Of a DNA stretch of 64,000 nt, positions 9,607 through 19,569 are shown piece after piece (the stretch's first letter is position 1; every line of letters starts with the position of its first letter). Under the pieces are notes generated by a model. The model searched no databases. It was not told the origin of the DNA and saw only the letters and a list, made by a program, of their open reading frames with translations. The stretch covers positions 62,001 to 126,000 of the forward strand of contig NZ_JADIKF010000034.1 of NCBI RefSeq assembly GCF_016904945.1. The letters run 5' to 3'. Source of the stretch: Dyella mobilis (lineage in GTDB: Bacteria > Pseudomonadota > Gammaproteobacteria > Xanthomonadales > Rhodanobacteraceae). The position numbers and the translations under genes are program-made.

Positions 9607-11094
9607 TCAGCGAGCGTTCTTGCTGCTCTTTGTTTCGTCGGCCTGCGCCGTGGAGGCGGCATCGATGCCCGCCGCATTGCGATCCCATCCGCCGCCGAGC
9701 GCGCGGACCAGGTCCACGCTGGCTTGCAAGCGGCGGGTGCGGATCGTTTCGGCACGCTGCTGGGCGGACAGTGCCGCCGTCTGCGCGGTCACCACGTCCA
9801 GGTAATTGACGATGCCTTCGCGGTAGCGATTGGTGGCGATGTTCATGGTCTGCTGGGCGGCGGCGAATGCCTGGTCTTCCTGCTCGGCCTCGGTACCCAG
9901 GTCGTTCAACAGCACCAGATCGTCTTCCACTTCGCGGAAGGCATCGAGCACGGTCTGCCGATAGTCCGCCGACGCTTCGGCGAATTCGGCATGCGCCTCG
10001 CGCAACTTCGCGCGGCGCAAGCCGCCATCGAAAATATCCAGGGTGGCAAGCGGCCCAAGCGCCCAGAAGCGGTTGCCCATGGACAGCAGGCTGCCCAGCC
10101 CGGTGTTCTGGAATCCGTAACTGCCGGACAGGCTCAGATCGGGAAAGAATGCCGCGCGCGCCACACCGATGCCCGCGTTCGCCGAATACACGCGGCGCTC
10201 GGCCGCGGCAATGTCGGGGCGACGCTCCAGCAAGGTGGACGGCACGCCGACCGGCGTCACCGGCACGTTGAGCTGTTCGCGCTCGGGCGCAATCGAGAAA
10301 CTCGACGCGGGTACGCCCACCAGGGCGGCAATGGCATGTTCGGTAAGCGCACGTTGCGCCGTCACATCCATGACCTGGGCCTGCGCGTCGTGCAGCTGCG
10401 TTTGCGCACGCGAGACATCCAGGCCCGATGCCACGCCGCCGCTGTGGCGGTTTTCGGTAAGCACCAGCGCGCGCTGGTAGGCGTTGAGCGTGTCTTGCAG
10501 AATGCCGACCTGGATGTCGTAACCGCGCAAACGCGCATAGTCGTCGGCCAGCTTCGCTTCCAGGCTCAGCTTGGCCGAAGCAAGGTCTGCCTTCGACGCT
10601 TGCGCCTGCGCATGACCCTGGCTGACTTCGTTGCGGACGCGGCCCCACAGATCCAGATCGTAGTCGGCTTCCAGGCCCACCGTATTGCTGTCGTACTCAT
10701 CGGGCTGGTTGTTGCCGCGCAGCGGACGGTTGTCGGACTGACGATCTCGTTGCGGGTTGGCAATGGCGCCCAACTGCGGAAACAGGCCTGAGCTGAGCTG
10801 GCTTTCGAACGCGCGCGCGGTGTCGTAGCGGGCCAGGGCTGCGGCGAGGCTGGGGTTGTTGGCATCCAGCCTGGTTTCAAGCTTGGACAAGGTGTCGTCG
10901 TGGTAGATCGACCACCAGTCGCCGCGCGAAAATTCATCGGCTGGCGCCGCCGCTTTCCACGCCGTGCCGCCTTCCTTGTAACTGGCAGGCATCGGCGGCA
11001 GATTCGGCGCGTGATACGTGGGCGCGAGCGAACAGCCGCCCAGCAGGAACGCGGCAGCCAGTGCGGCAAGACGCCACTCAGCGTGCCGAGTCAC
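9607..11094 (-). CDS. Outer-membrane efflux lipoprotein (NodT/OprM family)
   Basis: TolC-like outer-membrane channel of a tripartite efflux pump, 495 aa. The chosen GTG start at 11094 has a GGAG site about 8 bases upstream and gives a textbook lipoprotein signal: MTRHAEWRLAALAAAFLLGGCS, with the lipid-attachment Cys right after LLGG. Upstream in-frame starts would put 14-21 charged residues in front of it. Two outer-membrane-efflux repeats follow, with characteristic LERRPDIAAAERRVYSANA and the C-terminal VTAQTAALSAQQRAE. The start overlaps the end of the adaptor gene by 17 bases, which points to translational coupling in the operon. Confidence 0.92.
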   Translation of the reverse strand: MTRHAEWRLAALAAAFLLGGCSLAPTYHAPNLPPMPASYKEGGTAWKAAAPADEFSRGDWWSIYHDDTLSKLETRLDANNPSLAAALARYDTARAFESQLSSGLFPQLGAIANPQRDRQSDNRPLRGNNQPDEYDSNTVGLEADYDLDLWGRVRNEVSQGHAQAQASKADLASAKLSLEAKLADDYARLRGYDIQVGILQDTLNAYQRALVLTENRHSGGVASGLDVSRAQTQLHDAQAQVMDVTAQRALTEHAIAALVGVPASSFSIAPEREQLNVPVTPVGVPSTLLERRPDIAAAERRVYSANAGIGVARAAFFPDLSLSGSYGFQNTGLGSLLSMGNRFWALGPLATLDIFDGGLRRAKLREAHAEFAEASADYRQTVLDAFREVEDDLVLLNDLGTEAEQEDQAFAAAQQTMNIATNRYREGIVNYLDVVTAQTAALSAQQRAETIRTRRLQASVDLVRALGGGWDRNAAGIDAASTAQADETKSSKNAR

Positions 11095-12298
11095 GACTTT
11101 TCTCCGAGGAGCCATCCTGCGCGGCCAGATTCTGGTCGGTGTTGTCGGCATCGACACGCACCTTGTCGCCGTCCATCAGCGAATCCGGCGGGTTCTCGAT
11201 CACTTCATCGGTCGCCTTCAATCCCTGATCGATTTGCAGTGTCGTGCCAAGGTCCACCGCAATGTGCACCTCGTGCAAATGGGCGCGCCCATCCGGACCC
11301 AGCACGGCGACCTGCGCGCCACGTGAGCGGAAAATCAGCGCACTGGCCGGTACGCTCACCAGATTGGGATTCACCGGCAGATTGAGTTGCACATCGGCGT
11401 AATCGCCGGGCTTGAGCGCGCCGTCGTCGTTGGTCGCAACGAACTGCGCGAGCAGGCTGCCCGAGGTCTGGTTGATGGCATCGGAGCTGCCGACCAGGGT
11501 TGCCTGGAACGTACGGCCCGGCAATTCGGGCACGCTCAAGGTCACCTTCATGCCCGGCTTGATGCTGTCGGCATTGACCTCCGGTACCGACACGTACAGG
11601 CGCATGCGGTTGGTATCGGCCACGGTGAACAGCTCCGGCCCGCTTTCGCTGTTGGCGGTAATCAGGTCGCCCACGTCGGTGCGGCGTGCGGTAACGGTGC
11701 CGTCGAACGGCGCAACGATCTTCTTGAATGCTTCCAGTGCGTTCAACCGATCCACGTCGGCCTTGGCCGCCAGTACGGTGGCCTGGGCCGCTTCGGCCTC
11801 ACCGCTTTTCTCGTCGGCTTCCTGCTTGGATACCGAATCGGAAGACAGCAGGTGCTGCCAGCGCCTGGAAGTAATGTTGGCGAGGTTCGCATCCGCCTGT
11901 GCCTTGGCGAGCACGGCCTTGGCCTGCTCCAGCTGCTGGTCCAGTTCCGGCGTGTCGATCGTGGCCAGCACGTCGCCGGCTTTGACCTTGTCGCCGATGT
12001 CCTTGTACCAGGCCTTGAGGTAGCCGCCCACGCGCGCGTGAATCGGGGCGCTATCCCAGGCTTCCAGATGGCCCGGCAAGGTGATGGCGTGATCCTTGGC
12101 CGGATCCATCGACGGAGCCAGGCGCACACTGGGAATCAATTGCGCGTCGGTCCATTGCACCAGCTCGTGGTGCTCGTGGTAGCGAAGCGCAAGGCCGAAG
12201 ATGACGGCGAACACGGCGAGCACGCCGCCGCCGATACCGACGGCCTTCAGGTGTGCCGGCTTCTGCGCGACTTGCACGGTGACGGGATTATGCGACAT
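11078..12298 (-). CDS. RND efflux periplasmic adaptor (membrane fusion protein)
   Basis: HlyD/AcrA-type adaptor linking permease and outer-membrane channel, 406 aa. An N-terminal membrane anchor (about residues 20-40) is followed by a lipoyl half-motif (IHARVGGYLKAWYKDIGDKVKAGDVLATID), an alpha-hairpin, the second lipoyl half (IVAPFDGTVTARRTDVGDLI), and a beta-barrel (RLYVSVPEVNADSIKPG). The ATG at 12298 has an AGGA site 8-10 bases upstream and overlaps the stop of the preceding permease gene by 11 bases. No lipobox is seen, so it is probably held by the N-terminal helix. It sits between permease A and the outer-membrane factor in one transcription unit. Confidence 0.93.
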   Translation of the reverse strand: MSHNPVTVQVAQKPAHLKAVGIGGGVLAVFAVIFGLALRYHEHHELVQWTDAQLIPSVRLAPSMDPAKDHAITLPGHLEAWDSAPIHARVGGYLKAWYKDIGDKVKAGDVLATIDTPELDQQLEQAKAVLAKAQADANLANITSRRWQHLLSSDSVSKQEADEKSGEAEAAQATVLAAKADVDRLNALEAFKKIVAPFDGTVTARRTDVGDLITANSESGPELFTVADTNRMRLYVSVPEVNADSIKPGMKVTLSVPELPGRTFQATLVGSSDAINQTSGSLLAQFVATNDDGALKPGDYADVQLNLPVNPNLVSVPASALIFRSRGAQVAVLGPDGRAHLHEVHIAVDLGTTLQIDQGLKATDEVIENPPDSLMDGDKVRVDADNTDQNLAAQDGSSEKSRDSAR

Positions 12299-15200
12299 GG
12301 GGAAGTCCTGCAAGAGAATCCAGATTCGTAGCCGGCTGCTCGCGGCCGTGGACCATGCTGAAGACCACCGGCACGAACAACAGCGTTGCGCAGGTGGCGA
12401 ACAACAGGCCGCCGATCACCGCACGGCCCAGCGGCGAGTTTTGCTCGTGCGCCAGCGCCATCGGCAGCATGCCGATGATCATGGCCAGGGCCGTCATACA
12501 TACCGGACGGAAGCGGGTGAAGCCGGCTTCCAGCGCCGCCTTTACCGCATCGCCGTGTTCTTCGAGGCGTTCGCGCGCAAAGCTCACGACGAGAATCGAG
12601 TTGGCCGTTGCCACGCCCATGCACATGATGGCGCCGGTGAGCGCTGGCACCGACAAGGTCGTGTGCGTGATGAACAAGATCCACACGATGCCGGCAAGCG
12701 CTGCCGGCAGCGCGGTGATGATCACGAACGGATCCAGCCACGACTGGAAGTTCACCACGATCAGCATGTAGATCAACACGATCGCGCCTAGCAAGCCGAA
12801 CAGCAGGCCGGAGAACGCCGTATTCATCGCCGTCACCTGGCCGAACAAGCCCACGGTGGAACCCTTCGGGCGATCCTTGGCAGCCTGGTTGAGCACGTTC
12901 TGGATGGCGCTGGCCACCGAACCCAGGTCACGCCCCTGCACCGCCGCGTAAATATCGAACGAAGGCGCAATGTTGTAATGCGTAACCACCGCCGGCGTGG
13001 AGGTGCGCTTCACCCTGGCCACCGCGCCGAGGATCTGCTGTGCGCCGGTACCCGAGGAGGTGATCGGCATGCTGTCGAGGTCGGCCATGGTGTCGGAGCG
13101 ATACTGCGGCGTCTGCGCCACGATCGGATACGACACGCCATTGGAAGGATTGAGCCAGAACGCCGGCGCAACCTGTGAACTGCCCGCGAGCGTGGATACC
13201 ATGCTGTTGGTGACGTCGCGTTCGGTAATGCCCAGCTCGTCGGCACGCACGCGATCGACATTCACATTCAACTGAGGCGCGCCGTTCGATTGCTGCATGC
13301 GCACGTCCGCAATGCCGGGAATGCTGCGCATCTTGCGCATCAGTTCGATGGCGTAGGCTTCGTTGGCGGCGGCATTGCGACCGGACACCTTCACATCCAG
13401 CGGCGCCGGTGCGCCGAAATTGAGAATCTGGCTGGCCATGTCGGCCGGCAGGAAAGCAAACGTGGTACCCGGGAATTGGCGCGGCAACACCTCGCGCAGC
13501 TTCCTGACGTACCCATCGACCGAATCGTGATCGGGCTTGAGCAGCACCTGGATGTCGCCATCCTGCGGCCCGATCGTGCCGGTGTTGCTGTAGACCATGT
13601 TGGTACCGCTGAGCGGCAGGCCGATGTTGTCGATGATGTTGTCGAGCTGATCCGGCGGCACCACCTGGCGAATGGCCGCTTCGATGCGGTCGAACTGCGC
13701 CGCGGTGTCCTCGATGCGCGTACCTACCGGTGCACGCACGTGGATGGCAATGGCGCCGGCCTCGGTTTCCGGGAAGAAATCGCGTCCCAGGAACGGTACC
13801 AGCACGAAGGAAACGAGCACCACGGCGAGAAAGCCCAGCACGAAGCGGCGGCGATGATCCAGCGCCAGCGACAAAGTGCCGTAATACGCTTCGCGAATGC
13901 GCGAAAACCGATGCTCAAAGCCCTGCTGGAATGACACCAGCGCACCGCGCACGACACCGCGCTTCACGGACGGATGCTGGTCGCCGACGTGATGATTGAT
14001 GTACGCGTCTTCCGGATGGTCACCCGGCTCGCCCTCCGCAAAGTGCGGCTTGAGCAGATACATCGCCATGGTCGGCACCAGGGTGCGCGACAGGATGAAC
14101 GATGAAATCATGGCGAAGATCACCGCCAACGCCATCGGCCGGAACAGGAAGCCTGCGATGCCGTCGAGCAGGAACATCGGCACGAACACGATGCAGATGC
14201 ACAGCAGCGATACGAAAGCCGGCGTGACGATCTGCTTGGCGCCGTCCATGATCGCCGTCTCCACGTCCTTGCGTTGCTCCAAGTGCCAGTTGATGTTTTC
14301 GATCGTGACCGTGGCATCGTCGACGAGGATGCCGACGGCCAGCGCGAGGCCGCCCAGCGTCATCACGTTGAGCGTCTGCCCGAATACCGACAGCAGCGCG
14401 ATGGCCGACAGCACGGCGAGGGGAATGGAGACCGCAATGATCACGGTCGAGCGCCAGCTGCCCAGGAACACCAGGATCATCACCGAGGTCAGGCAGGCCG
14501 CGATGATGCCTTCGCGTGCCACCGAAGAGATGGCGCTGCGCACGAACACCGACTGGTCGCCCATCAGCTTCAGTTTCAGCGAGGGCGGCAAGGTTTCCTT
14601 GGCCAGGGGCAGCAGCTTCTTGATGCCGGCCACGATCGCCAGCGTCGATACGTCGCCACCCTTGAGCATGGACATCAACACGGCGCGATGGCCGTCCACG
14701 CGCACTTCATTGGTCTGCGGCGGCGAGCCGTCGCGCACGTGGGCCACTTCGCCGATGGTGATGGTGGCGCCGTTCACGGTCTTGATCGGCAGGTTGTTCA
14801 ACGCTTCGACGGCGCTGGGGCTGTCGTTGAGATTGACCGTGTATTCGTCGTGCCCCATCTTGATGGTGCCGACCGGAATGATCTGGTTCTGCGCCGCCAG
14901 CGCATTGCCCACGTCCTGCGCGGACAAGCCTTTGGCCGCCAGCGCCTGCGGATCGAGATCGAGCATCACCTCACGGTTCTTGCCACCGTACGGAGTGGGA
15001 ATGGCCACGCCCGCCACCGACACCAGCATGGGACGCAGGAAGTTCTGCGCCACGTCGAGAATCTTCTGTTCCGACAGCTTGGAGCTGGACAGCGCCATCT
15101 GCAGAATCGGCACCGTGGAGGCGTTGTAGTTGATGATCTGCGGCGGCGTGATGCCCGGGGGCATCTGCTTGAGCACCGTCTGGGAAATCGAGGTGACCTG

Positions 15201-15524
15201 CGCGGTGGCAGTGCGAATGTCCACGCCCGGCTGGAAGAAGATCTTCACCACGCCGATGCCGGGCAGCGACTGCGACTCGATGTGCTCGATGTCGCTGACG
15301 GTCGAGGTGAGCGAGCGCTCGTAGTAGTAAATCACGCGGCCGGACATGGCCGCCGGCGACAGACCGTTGTAGGTCCACACCACGCTGATCACCGGGATGC
15401 CGATATTCGGAAAGATATCGGTCGGCGTGCGCAAAGCCGCCAGCGGCCCCACGATCAGAATGAACAACGCGAGGACGATAAAGGTATAAGGGCGCGCAAG
15501 CGCAATTCGAACCAGACCCAACAT
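12288..15524 (-). CDS. RND efflux permease, copy A (HAE1/AcrB-like)
   Basis: First structural gene of the efflux operon, 1078 aa, same architecture as copy B: N-terminal membrane segment (IALARPYTFIVLALFILIVG), large porter loops, and the proton-relay motif GILVDDATVTIENINWHLEQ. The two copies match over long stretches and differ most in the porter-domain loops, so they may differ in substrate range or form a mixed trimer. ATG 15524 is chosen because it gives the same start as the paralogue; the longer frame adds only nine residues. It begins 129 bp downstream of the histidine kinase stop, leaving room for a promoter. Closeness to the MdtABC/MuxABC style (two permeases with one adaptor) is inference. 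Confidence 0.93.
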   Translation of the reverse strand: MLGLVRIALARPYTFIVLALFILIVGPLAALRTPTDIFPNIGIPVISVVWTYNGLSPAAMSGRVIYYYERSLTSTVSDIEHIESQSLPGIGVVKIFFQPGVDIRTATAQVTSISQTVLKQMPPGITPPQIINYNASTVPILQMALSSSKLSEQKILDVAQNFLRPMLVSVAGVAIPTPYGGKNREVMLDLDPQALAAKGLSAQDVGNALAAQNQIIPVGTIKMGHDEYTVNLNDSPSAVEALNNLPIKTVNGATITIGEVAHVRDGSPPQTNEVRVDGHRAVLMSMLKGGDVSTLAIVAGIKKLLPLAKETLPPSLKLKLMGDQSVFVRSAISSVAREGIIAACLTSVMILVFLGSWRSTVIIAVSIPLAVLSAIALLSVFGQTLNVMTLGGLALAVGILVDDATVTIENINWHLEQRKDVETAIMDGAKQIVTPAFVSLLCICIVFVPMFLLDGIAGFLFRPMALAVIFAMISSFILSRTLVPTMAMYLLKPHFAEGEPGDHPEDAYINHHVGDQHPSVKRGVVRGALVSFQQGFEHRFSRIREAYYGTLSLALDHRRRFVLGFLAVVLVSFVLVPFLGRDFFPETEAGAIAIHVRAPVGTRIEDTAAQFDRIEAAIRQVVPPDQLDNIIDNIGLPLSGTNMVYSNTGTIGPQDGDIQVLLKPDHDSVDGYVRKLREVLPRQFPGTTFAFLPADMASQILNFGAPAPLDVKVSGRNAAANEAYAIELMRKMRSIPGIADVRMQQSNGAPQLNVNVDRVRADELGITERDVTNSMVSTLAGSSQVAPAFWLNPSNGVSYPIVAQTPQYRSDTMADLDSMPITSSGTGAQQILGAVARVKRTSTPAVVTHYNIAPSFDIYAAVQGRDLGSVASAIQNVLNQAAKDRPKGSTVGLFGQVTAMNTAFSGLLFGLLGAIVLIYMLIVVNFQSWLDPFVIITALPAALAGIVWILFITHTTLSVPALTGAIMCMGVATANSILVVSFARERLEEHGDAVKAALEAGFTRFRPVCMTALAMIIGMLPMALAHEQNSPLGRAVIGGLLFATCATLLFVPVVFSMVHGREQPATNLDSLAGLPHVA

Positions 15525-15653
15525 GCAGCCGCTTCCAGCATATGTGGACAATGGCGCGATTATCCGGATTGCCGCACCGCAGCACCTTTCGCAGGCATGA
15601 AGATTGTTTAATGAAAGTCCGACGGTGTTCCCGCCAGACCTGCGCGGATGCCG

Positions 15654-17069
15654 TCAGCTGGCGGCCTGCAGCGGGCAATCCATGCCCATGCGGGTGCCGG
15701 TGCCACCGCCATCGATGCTCAGCTCAAAGTCATGCAGCTTGGCTATCGCGGCCACGATGCTCAGGCCCAGGCCGTGACCGGAGCCGTCCCGGCTGCTGTC
15801 CCCGCGATAAAACCGCTGCCAGACGGCGTGACGGAGCTCTTCCGGAATGCCCGGTCCGCTGTCGGCCACCTCGATGTGGGCTCGGCCGGCGTCGCCCAAT
15901 GCTGCCGACAGGGTTACCGTTCCGCCCGCCGGGGTGAACTTGATCGCATTGCCGACCAGGTTGCCCAGCGCCTCGAACAGCAGGTCCGGGTCGGCCTGTA
16001 CGACCAGGCCGGGCTCGGCGTGAAGGTCGAATTGCAGTTGCTGGTCTTCGGCGAGCGGCGCGTACAGCTCGTAGACGCGCTCCAGGGTTTCGCCGAGATC
16101 CACGGCGACGAAACCTTCGCGCCGGCGGCGATCCTCCAGTTCGGAAATACGCAGCAGCGCACGAAAGCGCGCCAGCACCTCGTCGACGTCGGACGCGCAG
16201 CGCTCGATCAGCGAGGCGTGCGGATTGTCCTCGCTCAACTCCTGCTGCACGCGATAAAGCTGGGAGCGCAGGCGGGTGAGCGGCGTGCGCAGATCGTGCG
16301 CGATGTTGTCGCAGACGCCTTTCACTTCGCCCATCAGCCGCTCGATCTGGTCGAGCATGTCGTTGACGATGGCGGCGAGCCGGTCCAGCTCGTCGCCGCG
16401 GTTGCTGACCGGAAGGCGCTGGCGCAGGTCGCCGCGCATGATCGGCTGGGTAGCCGACTCGATCTGCCGTATGCGCCGGCGCGGGCCGCGGTTGAGGATC
16501 AGGCCGCCGATGAGACCCGGCACCAGGGTGAAGGAGAAGCCCCACCACAAGGCATGCAAAATGATCCCGCCGACGCGCGCGGCGATGCGCGTGGTATGCG
16601 CCAGGACCAGGACTTCGCCATTGCCCAGGCGCGTGGCGATCACCGAGAGCATGGGCGTCGGCGGCGCAAACGGTCCGCTGATCACCTGCTCGGTAGGCAT
16701 GCGCACCGAATCCGAATCGATGGCCAACCCCGAGGGAAACTGCAAGACGTCGCCATAGAGCCATTTCTTGTGGCTATCGAACAAGCCCCAGGCGTTGTAG
16801 TTGGTGCGCTCGAGAATCACGTAATCGTGCAGCGCGAGCAGCATGTGGTCTTCGTCCAGGCTGCGCAGGTAGGTAATCTGCTGCTTGAGCTGCAGGTCCG
16901 TGCGCGTTTCCAGGTAATGCCGCGTTTCCCAGTAGATATAGCCCAGCAGCACCATGCCCCAGATGACGAAGAACACGCCATAGGCCAGCAACAGACGCGA
17001 GGTCGTGGCGCGCCAATGGATCGACAGGTTTCTCGCGGCAGGACTAGCCAAGACGGTACCCCGATCCAC
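15654..17069 (-). CDS. Sensor histidine kinase next to the RND operon
   Basis: Membrane histidine kinase, 471 aa from the GTG at 17069 (a TTG at 17051 with GGGG upstream is an alternative). Two membrane segments (about residues 25-45 and 168-192) flank a periplasmic sensor domain of about 120 residues without a family I recognise. A HAMP linker follows, then the phospho-acceptor H258 in the motif NIAHDLRTPL, and an ATPase domain with N box NLVGNAIKF and G boxes DSGPGIP and GHGLGLSI. The start overlaps the end of the response-regulator gene by 26 bases. As the gene immediately upstream of the efflux operon and on the same strand, it probably senses envelope or toxicant stress and switches on the pump; this is inferred from position. 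Confidence 0.9.
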   Translation of the reverse strand: MDRGTVLASPAARNLSIHWRATTSRLLLAYGVFFVIWGMVLLGYIYWETRHYLETRTDLQLKQQITYLRSLDEDHMLLALHDYVILERTNYNAWGLFDSHKKWLYGDVLQFPSGLAIDSDSVRMPTEQVISGPFAPPTPMLSVIATRLGNGEVLVLAHTTRIAARVGGIILHALWWGFSFTLVPGLIGGLILNRGPRRRIRQIESATQPIMRGDLRQRLPVSNRGDELDRLAAIVNDMLDQIERLMGEVKGVCDNIAHDLRTPLTRLRSQLYRVQQELSEDNPHASLIERCASDVDEVLARFRALLRISELEDRRRREGFVAVDLGETLERVYELYAPLAEDQQLQFDLHAEPGLVVQADPDLLFEALGNLVGNAIKFTPAGGTVTLSAALGDAGRAHIEVADSGPGIPEELRHAVWQRFYRGDSSRDGSGHGLGLSIVAAIAKLHDFELSIDGGGTGTRMGMDCPLQAAS

Positions 17070-17718
17070 GCATGGTGCGGATCAACGAGGCCTCGCCATC
17101 GTTATCCACTTTGCGGCGCAGGCGCGCGATGTGCACGTCGATCAGGTTGGTGCCGGGATCGAAACGCAGGCCCCACACGCTTTCGAAAATCATCGCGCGA
17201 GTCAGCACCTGTCCCGGATAGCGCATGAGGAATTCCAGCAGGCGATATTCGGTGGGCAGCAACGTGAGCTCGCGGTTGCCGCGGCGGGCCGTGCGGGAAA
17301 TCATGTCTAGTTCGAGGTCGGCCACGCGAAGCTTGGTTTGCGCGGGCTGCTCCTGGCGGTGCCGGCGCAGCAGCACTTCGATGCGCGCCGCCATTTCGTC
17401 CGGCGCGAAAGGCTTGGTGAGGTAATCGTCGCCGCCGGCGCGCAGCCCACGCACGCGCTCGTCGACGTCGCCCAGCGCGCTGATCATCAGCACGGGCGTG
17501 GTCACGCCGCGTTCGCGCAGTTGCTTGACCAGGGTAAGCCCGTCCATCCCGGGCAGCATCAGGTCCAGGGTGATCGCGTCGAAGTGCGGCTCCAGCGCCC
17601 GCTCGAAACCCCGCTCGCCATCGTGCACGCGTTCGGCGCTGATGCCGTGCGCAGCCAGCTCCAGCACGATCTCGCGCGCGGTGATTTCGTCGTCTTCGAT
17701 GACCAGGATGTGGGGCAC
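17044..17718 (-). CDS. OmpR-family response regulator next to the RND operon
   Basis: Two-domain transcription factor, 224 aa. The receiver domain has acidic pocket residues E8/D9/D10, phospho-acceptor D52 (motif LDLMLPGMDG) and the conserved Lys at 102 (LTKPF). The C-terminal winged helix (ELTLLPTEYRLLEFLMRYPGQ to GSGYRLG) is complete. The start is a GTG at 17718. It is the first gene of the kinase/efflux block; the palindromic rpoH terminator lies just upstream and prevents read-through from rpoH. Its likely targets are the promoters ahead of itself and ahead of permease A at 15525-15653. Confidence 0.93.
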   Translation of the reverse strand: MPHILVIEDDEITAREIVLELAAHGISAERVHDGERGFERALEPHFDAITLDLMLPGMDGLTLVKQLRERGVTTPVLMISALGDVDERVRGLRAGGDDYLTKPFAPDEMAARIEVLLRRHRQEQPAQTKLRVADLELDMISRTARRGNRELTLLPTEYRLLEFLMRYPGQVLTRAMIFESVWGLRFDPGTNLIDVHIARLRRKVDNDGEASLIRTMRGSGYRLG

Positions 17719-17754
17719 GTTCCGTCCGGCTATGACTTCTCCAGCCGGGACTTA

Positions 17755-17786
17755 AACACAAAACGGCCTCCACGAGGGAGGCCGTT
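17755..17786 (-). terminator. Rho-independent terminator of rpoH
   Basis: On the minus strand, a GC-rich hairpin with arms AACGGCCTCC and GGAGGCCGTT is followed by TTTTGTGTTT. It lies 24 bases past the rpoH stop. Confidence 0.85.
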
Positions 17787-17809
17787 GCAAACGCTGCGTT
17801 GGAGCGACT

Positions 17810-18667
<858 letters not shown>

Positions 18668-18696
18668 GTTGGAACCTCCTGATACTTGGGGTCAGC

Positions 18697-18723
18697 TTAG
18701 CACTCTGGTACTTGGAGTGCTAA
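18697..18723. promoter_or_regulatory. CIRCE operator (HrcA binding site) in the rpoH leader
   Basis: TTAGCACTC (18697-18705), a 9-base spacer, and GAGTGCTAA (18715-18723): a perfect match to the CIRCE consensus on both arms and in spacer length. It is located between the predicted rpoH transcription start and its Shine-Dalgarno site. Confidence 0.93.
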
Positions 18724-18758
18724 AGGCGTCGAGAGTTCCGGCGCCTTTTGTGTACCGA

Positions 18759-18787
18759 ATAGTACATGAATGCCCCGGCCTTGTCCA
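18759..18787 (-). promoter_or_regulatory. Predicted sigma-70 promoter of rpoH
   Basis: On the minus strand, TGGACA (18782-18787) and TACTAT (18759-18764) are 17 bases apart. The start site would fall near 18752, about 30 bases upstream of the CIRCE element, a normal distance for HrcA control. Confidence 0.55.
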
Positions 18788-18861
18788 TTCCCAGTGGTTG
18801 CCCAGGGGAAGGGTTTCAAGCATGACTTCGGGCAGGGAGGCCCTTGGGTTACACCCCAGGC

Positions 18862-19569
18862 TCAACCGGCGAGCTGCTCCCGGGGCGGCAGCGACCAGTC
18901 GATGGGCTGTTGCCGGTTCTGCTCCAGGTAACGGTTGGCCGCGGAAAAGTGCCCGCAGCCGATGAAACCGCGGTGGGCGGAAAGCGGCGAGGGATGGACG
19001 GATTTCAGCACGGCGTGGCGCCGGGTATCGATCAGCTGGCCTTTGCGCTGGGCATAGGAGCCCCAAAGCATGAAGACGATACCCTCGCGCTCACGGTTCA
19101 GGGCATCGATGGCCGCATCGGTGAAACCCTCCCAGCCTTTGCCTTGGTGCGAGGCAGCCTGGGCTTGCTCGACCGTGAGCACCGCATTGAGCAGCAGCAC
19201 GCCCCGGTCCGCCCATGGCGTAAGACACCCGTGGCCGGGCGGCGAGATGCCGAGGTCGCGCTGGATCTCCTTGAAGATATTCACCAGCGAAGGCGGCGCC
19301 GGAACGCCCGGACGCACCGAAAAGCAAAGCCCGTGGGCCTGGCCCGGCCCGTGGTACGGATCCTGCCCCAGGATCACCACGCGCACCGACTCGAACGGCG
19401 TATGCGCAAAAGCGTTGAAGATCTCCGGCCCAGGCGGATAGATCACCTTGCCGTTGTGCTTCTCCGCACGCAGGAACTCCGACAGCGCCCGCATTTCGGG
19501 GCGTTGCAGGTAATCGCCGATGCGCTCCTTCCACGAGGATTCGAGCTTGATGCGTTCTTCGTCATTCAT
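18862..19569 (-). CDS. ung: Uracil-DNA glycosylase, family 1
   Basis: Base-excision repair enzyme removing uracil from DNA; 235 aa, typical. The water-activating motif GQDPYHG has its catalytic Asp at residue 70, and the C-terminal motif [11 protein letters not shown] supplies the catalytic His and the minor-groove loop. The ATG at 19569 overlaps the stop of the upstream dual-receiver regulator by 4 bases (ATGA), so the two are translated as a pair. No functional link between the two products is obvious. Confidence 0.97.
   Translation of the reverse strand: MNDEERIKLESSWKERIGDYLQRPEMRALSEFLRAEKHNGKVIYPPGPEIFNAFAHTPFESVRVVILGQDPYHGPGQAHGLCFSVRPGVPAPPSLVNIFKEIQRDLGISPPGHGCLTPWADRGVLLLNAVLTVEQAQAASHQGKGWEGFTDAAIDALNREREGIVFMLWGSYAQRKGQLIDTRRHAVLKSVHPSPLSAHRGFIGCGHFSAANRYLEQNRQQPIDWSLPPREQLAG

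Noticed and set aside
6243..15524. The two RND permeases as an assembly duplication artefact
   Set aside because: They differ at many positions, including in coding sense, and have different flanks, so they are true paralogues.
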